Numbered from the stretch's first letter, positions 18,083-26,283 are shown. The stretch: 44,570 nt of DNA from Thermoguttaceae bacterium (GCA_017550965.1 JAFZNK010000148.1:1-44570), one strand, 5' to 3'. Numbers and translations are program-made. Notes: generated from the sequence alone by a model not told the origin.

Positions 18083-18168
18083 GCGACTCCGCCGAGTCGC
18101 CGTCTACTTGCGTCTCGGGCGTTTTAATGTAAAATTGGCGCGTTGAACGCGTCTCGAACGCCGAGACG
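18083..18168. repeat. Two hairpins in the leader of the cyclophilin gene
   Basis: GCGACTC/GAGTCGC with loop CGCC is at 18083-18100, and CGTCTCG/CGAGACG is at 18150-18168. The first resembles the REP-like hairpins seen elsewhere in the window. Confidence 0.5.
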
Positions 18169-18176
18169 ACCCTAGA

Positions 18177-18205
18177 ATTATAAGGAAAGTCGCTTGAAAT
18201 AACAA
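18177..18205 (-). promoter_or_regulatory. Sigma-70 promoter of the cyclophilin gene
   Basis: Minus strand: TTGTTA (18200-18205), 17-nt spacer, TATAAT (18177-18182), reading toward the cyclophilin gene. Confidence 0.65.
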
Positions 18206-18252
18206 GCGCTTTTTTGGCGTTTTGAATAAAATCGAGAAAATCGGCATATCCC

Positions 18253-19269
18253 GTGAAAAACAAGCCGTCGAGAAAAAGTCGACGAGAAAACTACGACGAC
18301 TTTGACGAAAGTCCGGACGATTTGACCGTTACTCCGTATATGTCCGGGGCCGAGTTTTGCAAGAAATTCGCGTCCGACGGCAAGAAGAAGAGCAAATCGT
18401 CGAGCGACTCGCGAGAAGTGTTCGACGCGTCCGGGGACGCCGATTCCGACCTTTGGAACAAAGGTTCCGAAGGGTTCAAGAGCCGCCGGCGTCGGTCGCT
18501 CGAGACGGTTAAATCGCGTCGACGTCAACAGGCGCGCGAAGAAGCGCAGGAAGCCGCTCAGGAGGAAAAGCGCAAGCGATCAAAGCGCAACAAGAACGTC
18601 GGCAGCGAGCCGGGCGATCGCGGCGATTCGGTCGGGTTGCGCGTGGTCGGCGGGATCTTTCGCGGCACGAAACTTCGCTACGCCGGAGATCGGCGCGTCA
18701 GGCCGATGAAAGAGCGCGTTCGCGAGGCGATTTTCAATTTGCTCGGCGAATCGGTCAAAGGCAAACACGCGATCGATCTTTTCACGGGCACCGGCGCGCT
18801 TTGTTTCGAGGCGATCAGCCGCGGCGCGCGTTCGGCGACCGCGATCGAAATTCACTTTCCCACCGCGAAAACGACGCGCGACAACATCAAAATCCTCGAC
18901 GAAAAAGAGCCGGGCACGGCCCAAAAAATCGAGTTGATTACGACCGACGTCTATTTCTGGGGCCGCAAACTTGCCGCCGAAGATCCGGAAGCGGAAGCGA
19001 AACGCTCTCCGCTCGAATCGTCGTCGCAGGCGAATCTTCCCAAAGACGTTCCCTGGATTGTGTTCTGTTCGCCTCCTTACGACTTTTTCGTCGATCGGGA
19101 AGGGGAGACGCTCGAATTGCTCCAAACCCTTCGCGACCGCGCGCCAAAAGGGTCGATTTTTGTGATCGAGGCGGACGACCGATTCGATTTCGACTTGCTT
19201 GAGGCGGATATTCCGCCGAAAAAACGGCGTTCGTATCCTCCTGCGGAGAGAGGAATTTTCACCGTCTGA
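18253..19269 (+). CDS. rsmD: RsmD-like 16S rRNA (guanine-N2)-methyltransferase with basic N-terminal extension
   Basis: SAM-dependent methyltransferase that modifies G966 of 16S rRNA in E. coli. The catalytic domain begins near residue 128 (GLRVVGGIFRGTKL...RPMKERVREAIFNLLG). It continues with the SAM motif AIDLFTGTGALCFEAISRGA and the catalytic motif SPPYDFF, a variant of NPPY. About 125 residues precede it, rich in Lys, Arg, Ser and Asp, with a coiled stretch (RRRQQAREEAQEAAQEEKRKRSKR); most RsmD proteins lack this. The start is the GTG at 18253; a later in-frame ATG (around 18340) is possible. The extension is probably disordered and could bind RNA. Confidence 0.85.
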   Translation: MKNKPSRKSRRENYDDFDESPDDLTVTPYMSGAEFCKKFASDGKKKSKSSSDSREVFDASGDADSDLWNKGSEGFKSRRRRSLETVKSRRRQQAREEAQEAAQEEKRKRSKRNKNVGSEPGDRGDSVGLRVVGGIFRGTKLRYAGDRRVRPMKERVREAIFNLLGESVKGKHAIDLFTGTGALCFEAISRGARSATAIEIHFPTAKTTRDNIKILDEKEPGTAQKIELITTDVYFWGRKLAAEDPEAEAKRSPLESSSQANLPKDVPWIVFCSPPYDFFVDREGETLELLQTLRDRAPKGSIFVIEADDRFDFDLLEADIPPKKRRSYPPAERGIFTV

Positions 19270-19311
19270 ACGCGCGACGCTTCGCGTTGCGAAAAATGCG
19301 AAAAATCAATG

Positions 19312-19340
19312 TTCACGCGCGCGAAAAAATTCGCTATACT
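19312..19340 (+). promoter_or_regulatory. Candidate sigma-70 promoter of the TlpA-like gene
   Basis: TTCACG (19312-19317), 17-nt spacer, TATACT (19335-19340). Confidence 0.5.
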
Positions 19341-19409
19341 GCGCGGGAGTAGCTTCGCGACGTGGCGAAGCGCGAACCCCCGATAGTCATGAAGGAACGA
19401 ATTCGTATA

Positions 19410-20894
19410 ATGAAAAATGTAAATAAAGCGTTAGCGGCGGCTTTGGCGTTCGCTATGATCGCGGCTTGCGACGCGGCGCAAGCGCAACGTATTTTGAACG
19501 GAATCGGCCAGCGTCTCACGGGCCGCGGCGCGGCGACCGCTCCCGGCGCGAATCCGAACGATCCTGTTTTCGACGAATCAGAAGTCTCCGGCGGTCAGAC
19601 CGCGACGGGCATGCCCGGTACGACGGTCGCGATTCCCGCTCTTCAAAACTCCGCGCAACCTGCGGCGAAAGAACCTCTTAAGAAGTCTGACGGGAGCGAG
19701 TTCGTCGTTCCGGCGACCGCGACGATCGAACAGCTGCTTGAACAGGCGAACAACCTGTTCTCTATGGAAGTCGCTTTTGAGACGGAAGAGGAATACAGCG
19801 CCTGGATCACGACGATGCTCGGCGCCGTCGTCAAGATTTGCGACAAGGTGTTGACGATGAAACCCGGCGACGACGATTTCATCCAGACGATCACGCTCAA
19901 AGGCCAGGCGCTTTGCTACCAGTCGTCGATCGATTCGACCGTCCTCCCGAAATTGGGTAATTACGCCAACGCGCTGAGCAAGAACGCGCGCGTTCAGAGC
20001 CTCGACGAAGGTCGTCAGGCCGCGATGGCGTTCAAAGGCGTCTACCTGCAGGCAAAAGTCGCGGATATCGCCGAACAAAACGGCTCGGTCGCCCAGCTTA
20101 ACGCCGCGATGAAGGAAGTGACGGCGTTTGTTACCGAACATCCGGAAACCGCCGACATGTACGTCGACCTGGTCTTCCCGGTTCAACTTGTCGCCGAGAC
20201 TCAAAAAGATCCGAAACTCGTCGCCAACATCTGGACCCCGATTCGCAAGCAGCTGGCCGCGAGCTCCGAGCCTGAAATGAAAGCGGCGCTCCTGCTCCTC
20301 GAAGGGACGATTCGCTATTCCGAACTTCAGGGCAAGCCGATCAAATGGCTCGGCGTCGACAAGGCGGGCAAGCCTCTGGACAAAACGAAGGTCGAAGGCA
20401 AAGTCGTGTTGATTTCGTTCTGGGCGTCCTGGCACGAACAATGCGCGCAAGTCGACACGCAGCTTAAGCAACTGTACGAGAAGTACCACGATCAGGGTTT
20501 TGAGATCGTCGGCTACAACCTCGACGCCGAACAGGAGAACATGGACGAGTACGTGACGAAGAACTCGATTCCGTGGATTATCCTTTCGGACAAAGCCGCC
20601 GCCGACACGAAACAGACGTCCCTGGCGACATACTACGGAATCACGGAAATTCCGACGATGATTCTCGTCGGAGGAGACGGAAACGTCGCGGCCGTCGACA
20701 TCAGCATGGAGTCGCTCGTCGCCACGTTGGAAAACGTCTTCTCGAAAACCGCCGCGCAAGCGACGGAGACGACTTCGTCCGCGTCCGCCGCCGGAAACGC
20801 CGCGACGACCCCCTCCGCCGGAAGAGTCGTCAACCCCGCGAGCCGATCGAACGCTCCGACGACGATTACCTCCGGAACGACGCGCGCGAACTGA
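19410..20894 (+). CDS. Exported TlpA/thioredoxin-like protein lacking the first active-site Cys
   Basis: From ATG 19410 the product is 494 aa; the frame opens at 19362, but GAAGGAA and the signal peptide favour 19410. The leader NKALAAALAFAMIAACDAAQAQ ends either in a lipobox-like IAAC or at AQA. A long helical region leads to a TlpA-like domain (about 305-455): GKVVLISFWASWHEQC, FEIVGYNLDAEQENMDEYV, GITEIPTMILVGGDG. The catalytic site is W-H-E-Q-C, so the first Cys of WCxxC is His (near 341) and disulfide exchange should not work. Its C-terminus is low-complexity Ser/Ala/Thr. It may be a periplasmic binding or scaffold member of a planctomycete thioredoxin-fold family. Confidence 0.82.
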   Translation: MKNVNKALAAALAFAMIAACDAAQAQRILNGIGQRLTGRGAATAPGANPNDPVFDESEVSGGQTATGMPGTTVAIPALQNSAQPAAKEPLKKSDGSEFVVPATATIEQLLEQANNLFSMEVAFETEEEYSAWITTMLGAVVKICDKVLTMKPGDDDFIQTITLKGQALCYQSSIDSTVLPKLGNYANALSKNARVQSLDEGRQAAMAFKGVYLQAKVADIAEQNGSVAQLNAAMKEVTAFVTEHPETADMYVDLVFPVQLVAETQKDPKLVANIWTPIRKQLAASSEPEMKAALLLLEGTIRYSELQGKPIKWLGVDKAGKPLDKTKVEGKVVLISFWASWHEQCAQVDTQLKQLYEKYHDQGFEIVGYNLDAEQENMDEYVTKNSIPWIILSDKAAADTKQTSLATYYGITEIPTMILVGGDGNVAAVDISMESLVATLENVFSKTAAQATETTSSASAAGNAATTPSAGRVVNPASRSNAPTTITSGTTRAN

Positions 20895-20924
20895 CGCGTC
20901 GCGTAACGGGAACCGCGTTGGCGA

Positions 20925-20998
20925 ATTCGCCGCGTCGAGCGCGGCGAGTTCGCGTCCGAATTTGAATACTTTTCGCCCCGACGCGGGGCGCAACTTTT
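20925..20998 (+). terminator. Tandem hairpins ending the TlpA-like gene
   Basis: A long hairpin (GAATTCGCCGCG with CGCGGCGAGTTC, starting near 20929) is followed by CGCCCCG-ACG-CGGGGCG at 20974-20990 and CAACTTTTT. The second hairpin with its T-run is a plausible intrinsic terminator before etfB. Confidence 0.65.
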
Positions 20999-21024
20999 TA
21001 TATTAACCAGGCAAAGGAGTCCAA

Positions 21025-21876
21025 GTGTCCTCTTATCGCTCGATCGTGTTGGTTAAACAAGTGCCCGACACCTCCAATATCACCGGCGCCGCCATGAAAG
21101 AAGACGGCACCGTCAATCGCGCCGCGTTGCCGACGATCTTCAACCCCGAAGATCTCAGCGCGCTCGAAGCCGCTCTTGAAGTGAAAGACCGCTTCGGCGG
21201 CACGGTAACCGTAATCTCGATGGGGCCGCCGAAAGCCGCCGACGTTTTGCGCGACTGTCTCTATCGCGGCGCCGATCGCGCGATTCTGGTAACCGACCGG
21301 CGCGCCGGGGGCAGCGACACGCTCGCGACGAGCTATATTCTCGCTCAGGCGGTGAAGACGGTCGGCGAATTCGATTTCGTCTTCTGCGGCCGTCAGGCGA
21401 TCGACGGGGACACGGCTCAAACGGGCCCTCAATGCGCCGAAAAACTCGGCGTTCCTCAAATCTGCTATTTGACGGAAATTATCGACGTGAAAGACGGCTA
21501 CGCGACGCTTCGCCGTTCGCTTGGAAACGGCTGGGAAATCGTCAAGGCGAAACTTCCGCTTTTGGCGACGGTCGTCGAAGAAGCGAACGAACCGCGTCCT
21601 CAGGCGGCGATTAAGATGATGCGCAACAAGCACAAGCGCGCGCCGCTGGAAGTCCCCGAAGGAGAAACGCTTGCGGACGAAGATCGGCTCGAACAGTGGT
21701 CGATGGAAGACATTAACGCGGATCTCGACCGTTGCGGTTTCGCGGGCTCTCCGACGAAAGTTCACAAAGTTCAGTCGATCGTCTTGAAAAAAGAAGGTTT
21801 CGTCCAGGTCGAGCCGACCGAAGAGGGCGTTCGCGGACTGATTTCCGAACTCGTCAAAGACCGCGCTTTAGGTTGA
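21025..21876 (+). CDS. etfB: Electron transfer flavoprotein, beta subunit
   Basis: Small subunit of the EtfAB heterodimer, which carries electrons from acyl-CoA and related dehydrogenases to the quinone pool. It binds AMP or FAD, depending on the class. The 283-aa protein has the signatures IVLVKQVPDTS, NPEDLSALEAALEVKD, SMGPPKAADVLRDCLYRGADRAILVTD and FCGRQAIDGDTAQTGPQCAEKLG. The start is GTG at 21025, with AAAGGAG (21012-21018) 6 nt upstream. It lies 56 nt before etfA. Confidence 0.93.
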   Translation: MSSYRSIVLVKQVPDTSNITGAAMKEDGTVNRAALPTIFNPEDLSALEAALEVKDRFGGTVTVISMGPPKAADVLRDCLYRGADRAILVTDRRAGGSDTLATSYILAQAVKTVGEFDFVFCGRQAIDGDTAQTGPQCAEKLGVPQICYLTEIIDVKDGYATLRRSLGNGWEIVKAKLPLLATVVEEANEPRPQAAIKMMRNKHKRAPLEVPEGETLADEDRLEQWSMEDINADLDRCGFAGSPTKVHKVQSIVLKKEGFVQVEPTEEGVRGLISELVKDRALG

Positions 21877-21932
21877 TCGTCGGTTTATTTGCGCAACATT
21901 GAAAGACATATCCCCATTGAGGAACACGATAA

Positions 21933-22970
21933 ATGAGTAAGAAAAATCTTCAGGGCGAAGTGTGGATTTTCGCCGAACAGGAAGACGGCAAATTGCAGGA
22001 CGTCGCGCTGGAACTTTGCGGCAAAGCGCGCGAATTGGCCGACACGCTCGGCGTCAAGGTCGGGGCGATTTTGCCCGGCTATAAAGTCGCCGATCTGGCC
22101 AAGACGCTCTTCGCTTACGGCGCGGACAAAGTCTACGTCGTCGACGATCCCAATTTGGCGCGGTTCACGAGCAGCGCGTACGCGTTCGTCGTTCAGACGC
22201 TCATCGACAAACACGCGCCGCAAATCGTTCTTTACGGCGCGACGCCGTTAGGGCGCGACCTCGCTCCGCGCGTCGCTTCCGCGACGCGGTCCGGCATGAC
22301 CGCCGACTGCACCGATTTGCAAATCGGCGACGTCGTCGACGCCAAGACCAGGCAGGAATACAAGAATTTGCTCCAGCAAATTCGGCCCGCGTTCGGCGGA
22401 AACATTATCGCCACGATCGTCAACCCCGAGCAGTGGCCGCAAATGGCGACCGTTCGCGAAGGCGTCTTCCCGAAAAAGGACGCCGACGAAGCGCGAACCG
22501 GCCAAATCGTCGAAGAAAAAATCGAGATTCCCGCCGACATGCTCGTCGTGGAAGCGCTCGAACGGTTCGTCGAGGCCAAAAAAGTCGACCTTAAAGGCGC
22601 GCGCGTCGTCGTCTCCGGCGGAGGGGGCGTCGGAAGCAAAGAGAATTTCCAACTGATCTTCGACCTTGCCGACGCGCTTGGCGGCGCGGTGGGCGCGAGC
22701 CGCGCGGCGGTCGACGGCGGTTACATCGATCGCGACCATCAGGTCGGGCAGACCGGCACGACGGTTCGTCCGGCGCTGTACGTCGCCGTCGGAATCAGCG
22801 GAGCGGTTCAGCACCGCGCCGGCATGCAGGAATCCGCCAAGATCATCGCCATCAACAGCGACCCCGACGCGCCGATCTTCTCGATCGCGCACTACGGAAT
22901 CGTCGGCGACTTGAACGTCGTCGTTCCGATGATGATTAAAGCCGCGAAAGAGCGCGTCGTCGCCGACTGA
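21933..22970 (+). CDS. etfA: Electron transfer flavoprotein, alpha subunit
   Basis: Large, FAD-binding subunit of EtfAB. The 345-aa protein has the N-terminal Etf domain (EVWIFAEQEDGKLQDVALEL), YGATPLGRDLAPRVA, and the C-terminal FAD-binding domain. That domain has VVSGGGGVGSKENF, ALGGAVGASRAAVDGGYI, HQVGQTGTTVRPALYVAVGISGAVQH and IIAINSDPDAPIF. GAGGAA precedes the ATG. It is co-transcribed with etfB and ends at a strong terminator. No dehydrogenase or Etf-quinone oxidoreductase is adjacent. Confidence 0.94.
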   Translation: MSKKNLQGEVWIFAEQEDGKLQDVALELCGKARELADTLGVKVGAILPGYKVADLAKTLFAYGADKVYVVDDPNLARFTSSAYAFVVQTLIDKHAPQIVLYGATPLGRDLAPRVASATRSGMTADCTDLQIGDVVDAKTRQEYKNLLQQIRPAFGGNIIATIVNPEQWPQMATVREGVFPKKDADEARTGQIVEEKIEIPADMLVVEALERFVEAKKVDLKGARVVVSGGGGVGSKENFQLIFDLADALGGAVGASRAAVDGGYIDRDHQVGQTGTTVRPALYVAVGISGAVQHRAGMQESAKIIAINSDPDAPIFSIAHYGIVGDLNVVVPMMIKAAKERVVAD

Positions 22971-22997
22971 GCGCGCGCCTGATTAAAACGCTGCGAG

Positions 22998-23034
22998 AAG
23001 GAGCCCGTTCGACGAGAACAGGCTCCTTTTTTTT
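22998..23034 (+). terminator. Rho-independent terminator of etfBA
   Basis: A 13-nt arm AAGGAGCCCGTTC (22998-23010) pairs with GAACAGGCTCCTT (23016-23028), with one mismatch and loop GACGA. A run of T residues follows. Confidence 0.9.
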
Positions 23035-23043
23035 CGACTCATT

Positions 23044-23072
23044 TAGACAAAACGCGCGCCTTGGGGTATAAT
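23044..23072 (+). promoter_or_regulatory. Promoter of the decayed small membrane-protein copy
   Basis: TAGACA (23044-23049), 17-nt spacer, TATAAT (23067-23072). It reads toward the pseudogene at 23161, whose promoter thus seems intact. Confidence 0.6.
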
Positions 23073-23160
23073 CGCCAATCGAAGTCCGAACGCTTTTACG
23101 TAATATAAAGCGTCGTAGTCTAGATTCGATAAGACGTCCTCGCTTTTTTGGAGGTTCGGA

Positions 23161-23550
23161 ATGGAACGTAATTGTTGGATTACCGTCTCTACCCGCGACA
23201 CGAATCAGTCGACCGACGCCCCCGGAGACAGCGGCTACTCCTTCGCGGCGGCTGTCGGCATAGCCGTCGCGGTCTTGTCAATGAGCTTGTTTCGCAGTCA
23301 TATTGACGGGAAAGCGCCGGGTTGTTGAAATTTGTCGCGACGTTCGCCGCGATATTTTGGGGTTTTTTAAGCATGGGCCTGTTCGGCGCCGACGCAAGTT
23401 TATCGTCCTTAGACGTTAACGTTTTTCACGACGTTCGTCTTGTCGCCACGCGGGAAAAACGGGTCAATACGCGCTTGTTCAGTTTGAGAAGGAAGACGAT
23501 ACTTTCGCAGTCAAATGGGAAGACGGCTCTATGGATTTGAAACGATCCCA
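23161..23550 (+). pseudogene. Decayed copy of the small membrane-protein gene at 25349
   Basis: The ATG with GGAGG upstream and the first codons (NCWITVSTxxxxQS) match the gene at 25349. Relative to that gene, about 37 nt are missing after GACGGGAAAG (near 23310), which shifts the frame and gives a stop after 55 codons. The homologous remainder continues in another frame (LLKFVA..FWGFLSMGLFGADASLSSL and the KWEDGSMDLK-like end) to about 23550. It is a duplicate that has lost function. The upstream GCTTTTTTGGAGGTTCGGAATGGA is also shared. Confidence 0.8.
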
Positions 23551-23705
23551 TATAGCGTAAAGGAATATGGATCCGATTCCGTCATGCGGAAAACGGGTTC
23601 GGACGTCCATGCCGATTTGAAAGAAGTCTTTCCGAACGAGACGGATGAATTGACGACTTTGGCAATCCTGCGTCTGATCGAAGGGCGCGTAGAAAGGAGA
23701 ATTAC
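23551..23705. other. Spacer between pseudogene and TIM-barrel gene
   Basis: No gene of its own is supported. An open frame here shows no family resemblance. AAAGGAG at about 23695 is the ribosome site of the next gene. Confidence 0.35.
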
Positions 23706-24608
23706 ATGAAAGAAAAAATCTGGGCGTTCCTGTGCCATCTCGGCTACAACATGTGGCAGGACACAACCGACTACCTCCTCTTTGAGCGGGACGTCTGGGA
23801 AGAGGTCGTCGCCGATCTCCGGGACGCGGGCTGCAACATGATCGTGCTGGACGTCGGCGAGGGCGTTCGGCTCGATTCGCATCCCGAGATCGCCGTCAGG
23901 GGTTCTTGGACAAAGGACGAGATGAAGACCGAACTGGCGCGTCTGAGGGACATGGGATTTGAAGTAATCCCCAAGCTCAACTTCTCCGCCACCCACACCC
24001 AGTGGACGGGCCCTTACGCCCGCAAAATCTCCACGTCGGAGTTTTACGCATTCCAGCACGACGTCGTCTGCGAGGTCGCCGAACTGTTCGGACGCCCGCG
24101 CTTTTTCCACATCGGCTACGACGAGGAATTCGTCGAGGCGCAGCAGAACTATCCCTACGTCGCCCTCCGGCAGGGCGAGCTGTGGTGGCACGATCTGACC
24201 GTTCTCTGCGACTGTGTAGAATCGTGCGGATGCCGGCCGTGGATGTGGTCGGACTACCTCTGGAAGCATGAAGAGGAATTCCTCGCACGCATGCCGCGCA
24301 GCGTGCTGCAGAGCAACTATTTCTACGGCAGTTTCGACGAGACGACCGGGCTTCCCAATGCGGGCAGCGGCGCGCGGCAGTACGAAATACTCGATCGGCA
24401 CGGCTACGAGCACATCCCGTGCGGCTATCTCCAATGCGTGCGGGAGAATTTCCCCGGCACGGTGACTTACTGCAAAAAATACCTGAACGACAACCTGGTC
24501 CTTGGCTACATGCAGACGGTGTGGGAACCGGTGACCAGGCAGTCGCTCGAAAAATACCGGGACGCCGTCGCGATGTTCCGAAAGGCTCGGCAGATTTACG
24601 CGGATTGA
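23706..24608 (+). CDS. TIM-barrel protein related to GH20-type glycoside hydrolases
   Basis: The 300-aa protein has a strong AAAGGAG ribosome site. It looks like a (beta/alpha)8 enzyme: W-x-D-x-L near the N-terminus, DAGCNMIVLDVGEGV, RDMGFEVIPKLNFSATHTQW, FFHIGYDEEF (similar to the GH20 strand that carries the catalytic D-E pair), then RPWMWSDYLWKHEEE and LGYMQTVWEP. It has no signal peptide and is shorter than typical hexosaminidases. Close relatives are usually labelled hypothetical or Tat-pathway proteins, so substrate and activity are open. Codon choice (CTC, CTG, CGG, CCC and AAC frequent; less of the GAC-GTC/TCG bias) differs from neighbouring genes and suggests acquisition. It sits upstream of a group II intron remnant, between two copies of a membrane-protein gene. 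Confidence 0.65.
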   Translation: MKEKIWAFLCHLGYNMWQDTTDYLLFERDVWEEVVADLRDAGCNMIVLDVGEGVRLDSHPEIAVRGSWTKDEMKTELARLRDMGFEVIPKLNFSATHTQWTGPYARKISTSEFYAFQHDVVCEVAELFGRPRFFHIGYDEEFVEAQQNYPYVALRQGELWWHDLTVLCDCVESCGCRPWMWSDYLWKHEEEFLARMPRSVLQSNYFYGSFDETTGLPNAGSGARQYEILDRHGYEHIPCGYLQCVRENFPGTVTYCKKYLNDNLVLGYMQTVWEPVTRQSLEKYRDAVAMFRKARQIYAD

Positions 24609-24659
24609 AGGCAGGCGGGCCGCCCGTTTTCGCGCCGGCGCCGCGCGGGAAATGCGGCG

Positions 24660-25105
24660 CGGATTGCGGATATAGGCGCGGACAGAAACCTGTTATTAAG
24701 GCGAGTCAAGCGGATGAGACGGCCAAAGACGTTAAAGTCCAAAAGGCAACCGTAACCTTGGCGCGTTGATCAGGAGGGGAAACGCGGAAAGATTCGGGAG
24801 CTTATCCCGCGAGATCTCGTGGGCGGCTTTAACCGCAGTAACAACGAACTGTGAGAAGTCGGCAGAAGCCATGGTAGATATGACCAATATCGAAGGGCTG
24901 AACAACGCAGCCGCGCAATCAAAACGTACGTTCCATGGGCTGTCCGACAGTAGGAAGGGCGAAACGTAGAATCCATGGGGGCGGAAAGGAGAAAGCGCGC
25001 AAGGTAACGACGAACGTCATGCTTTGAAGTTAGGTCGAACCGCCGTATGCCGAACGGCGCGTACGGCGGCGTGGGAGGGGAGAGAAAAATCTCCCCTACT
25101 CGATT
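24660..25105 (+). mobile_element. Group II intron remnant without reverse transcriptase
   Basis: Domain I-III-like segments include GGACAGAAACCTG, AAGTCCAAAAGGCAACCGT and GTGAGAAGTCGGCAGAAGCC (24851-24870), which are familiar from bacterial group II introns. Domain V is GAACCGCCGTATG...GTACGGCGGC at about 25037-25070. Domain VI is GGGGAGAGAAAAATCTCCCC with the branch-point A at 25098 in CTACTC. The 3' end is near 25105 (CGATT). The maturase/RT gene that should lie in domain IV is missing, and I could not find a GUGYG 5' end, so the element may also be 5'-truncated. An open frame at 24766-24969 is intron RNA, not a gene. Confidence 0.75.
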
Positions 25106-25348
25106 CGACTGATTTTTCAAACGCCCCTTGGAGACGTCTACTGAGTTTTTGCGACGACTTTTAAAACCGTCGTTTCGAGTATCGCTCAACAAAAAACGCC
25201 ATAAATTCCCTTCGGATATATTTGAATTGTTAACAAAACGCATACTATAGGGTAGAACCCTTAAACGGCGTCCAAACGATTTGACGCGACACGACGCGTC
25301 GGAGTTTGCGACCTGATAACATATCCCTGCGTTTTTTGGAGGTTCGGA
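25106..25348. other. Upstream region of the small membrane-protein gene
   Basis: No gene is seen. TTGAAT with CTATAG/TATAGG about 17-18 nt downstream (around 25227-25255) is a weak promoter candidate. GGAGG lies just before the ATG at 25349. Confidence 0.35.
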
Positions 25349-25867
25349 ATGGATCGCAATTGTTGGATTACCGTCTCTACCTGCGAGAACGGTCAGTCCG
25401 TCGATTCCTGTAGAAGTGAGAAAGCAGAGTCTTCCGCGTCTATAGGCGCGTCTATAGGCGCGCCCATAGGCATAGCCGTCACGGTCTTGTCGATGGGCTT
25501 TTTTCTCAGTTATATTAACGGGAAAGTCGTAGACTGGCATAGTCCCGATTGGTGGGAGGAAAACGCCGAGTTGTTGAAATGGGGCGCGGGGTTAATCGCG
25601 ATGGTTTTGGGTTTTTTAAGCATGGGCGTGTGCAGCATGTGCGCAAGTTTATTGTCCTTATCTTTTTGCGTTTATCACGGCGATAATTTTGTCGCCTCGG
25701 AAGAAAGGGATCGTTACGCGTTTGTCTCGTTTGAGAAAGAAGGCGATACTTACACCGTCAAATGGGATGATCATTCCATGGATTTGAAATTGTCCCAAGG
25801 CAGATATTACGTAATACGGAAGGACGGTTCCGAATGGAAATGCGACGAATATTTGTATCGCTACTGA
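25349..25867 (+). CDS. Small membrane protein of unknown function
   Basis: Not recognised. The 172-aa protein has a Cys/Ser-rich N-terminus, a Gly/Ile-rich hydrophobic helix (SIGAPIGIAVTVLSMGFFLSY, around 33-55), a Trp-rich loop (DWHSPDWWEEN), and a second hydrophobic segment (AGLIAMVLGFLSMGVCSMCA, around 79-100). A hydrophilic C-terminal domain with strand-like repeats follows (YAFVSFEKEGDTYTVKW, RYYVIRKDGSEWKC). Both ends probably face the same side. A decayed paralogue lies at 23161-23550, so this gene was duplicated locally. A GGAGG ribosome site is present. Confidence 0.6.
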   Translation: MDRNCWITVSTCENGQSVDSCRSEKAESSASIGASIGAPIGIAVTVLSMGFFLSYINGKVVDWHSPDWWEENAELLKWGAGLIAMVLGFLSMGVCSMCASLLSLSFCVYHGDNFVASEERDRYAFVSFEKEGDTYTVKWDDHSMDLKLSQGRYYVIRKDGSEWKCDEYLYRY

Positions 25868-25914
25868 ACGTCCGAACGCCGCTCGCCGCGTCTGAACGAA
25901 CGCGCGTTCTTTGA

Positions 25915-26283
25915 GAAGAATTCGACGAACTCAAACGCAGAATCGGCAATTATTTTAGTGCTGAGGAGGGCCGCGAAGCGTTAAGCGCTCAACGAAAATT
26001 TGACGCCTGGCTTATCGATTTCAAGAGCAATCAAGAGCGGCGTTATTTGGTCGAACATAAAGCTCGCGTCGAGGCCGAACAAAGGAGCGAAGAGGCCGAA
26101 CGAAGAAATTGGGAGAATCAGAAGAAAAACGTCGTCAGGGCCTTTGCCTGGAAATTCGGCGAGGACGCCGTTTTGCCGATCGGTTGGGCTGAAGGACGTT
26201 CCGGCGACGAACTTGACGCGATCGCCGACAAGATTTTTGCGAGCGGAAGTTTACAGGAGGCGTTCGCCGCGCTTGAAAAGTAG
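25915..26283 (+). pseudogene. C-terminal coding remnant, no normal start
   Basis: From a TGA at 25912-25914 to the TAG at 26281-26283 a single frame encodes a Glu/Arg/Lys-rich helical segment (EFDELKRRIGNYFSAEEG..., YLVEHKARVEAEQRSEEAERRNWENQ) and an ordered tail (AFAWKFGEDAVLPIGWAEGRSGDELDAIADKIF). There is no ATG, and the only in-frame alternative start, TTG at 26047, has no ribosome site. It looks like the 3' end of a truncated gene whose N-terminal part is gone. The family was not recognised. Confidence 0.45.

Noticed and set aside
19578..20993. 471-aa open frame on the minus strand
   Set aside because: Antisense to the TlpA-like gene; Arg/Asp-rich low-complexity translation with no motif and no ribosome site.
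24766..24969. 67-aa open frame
   Set aside because: It lies over conserved group II intron RNA segments; such frames are commonly mis-annotated.
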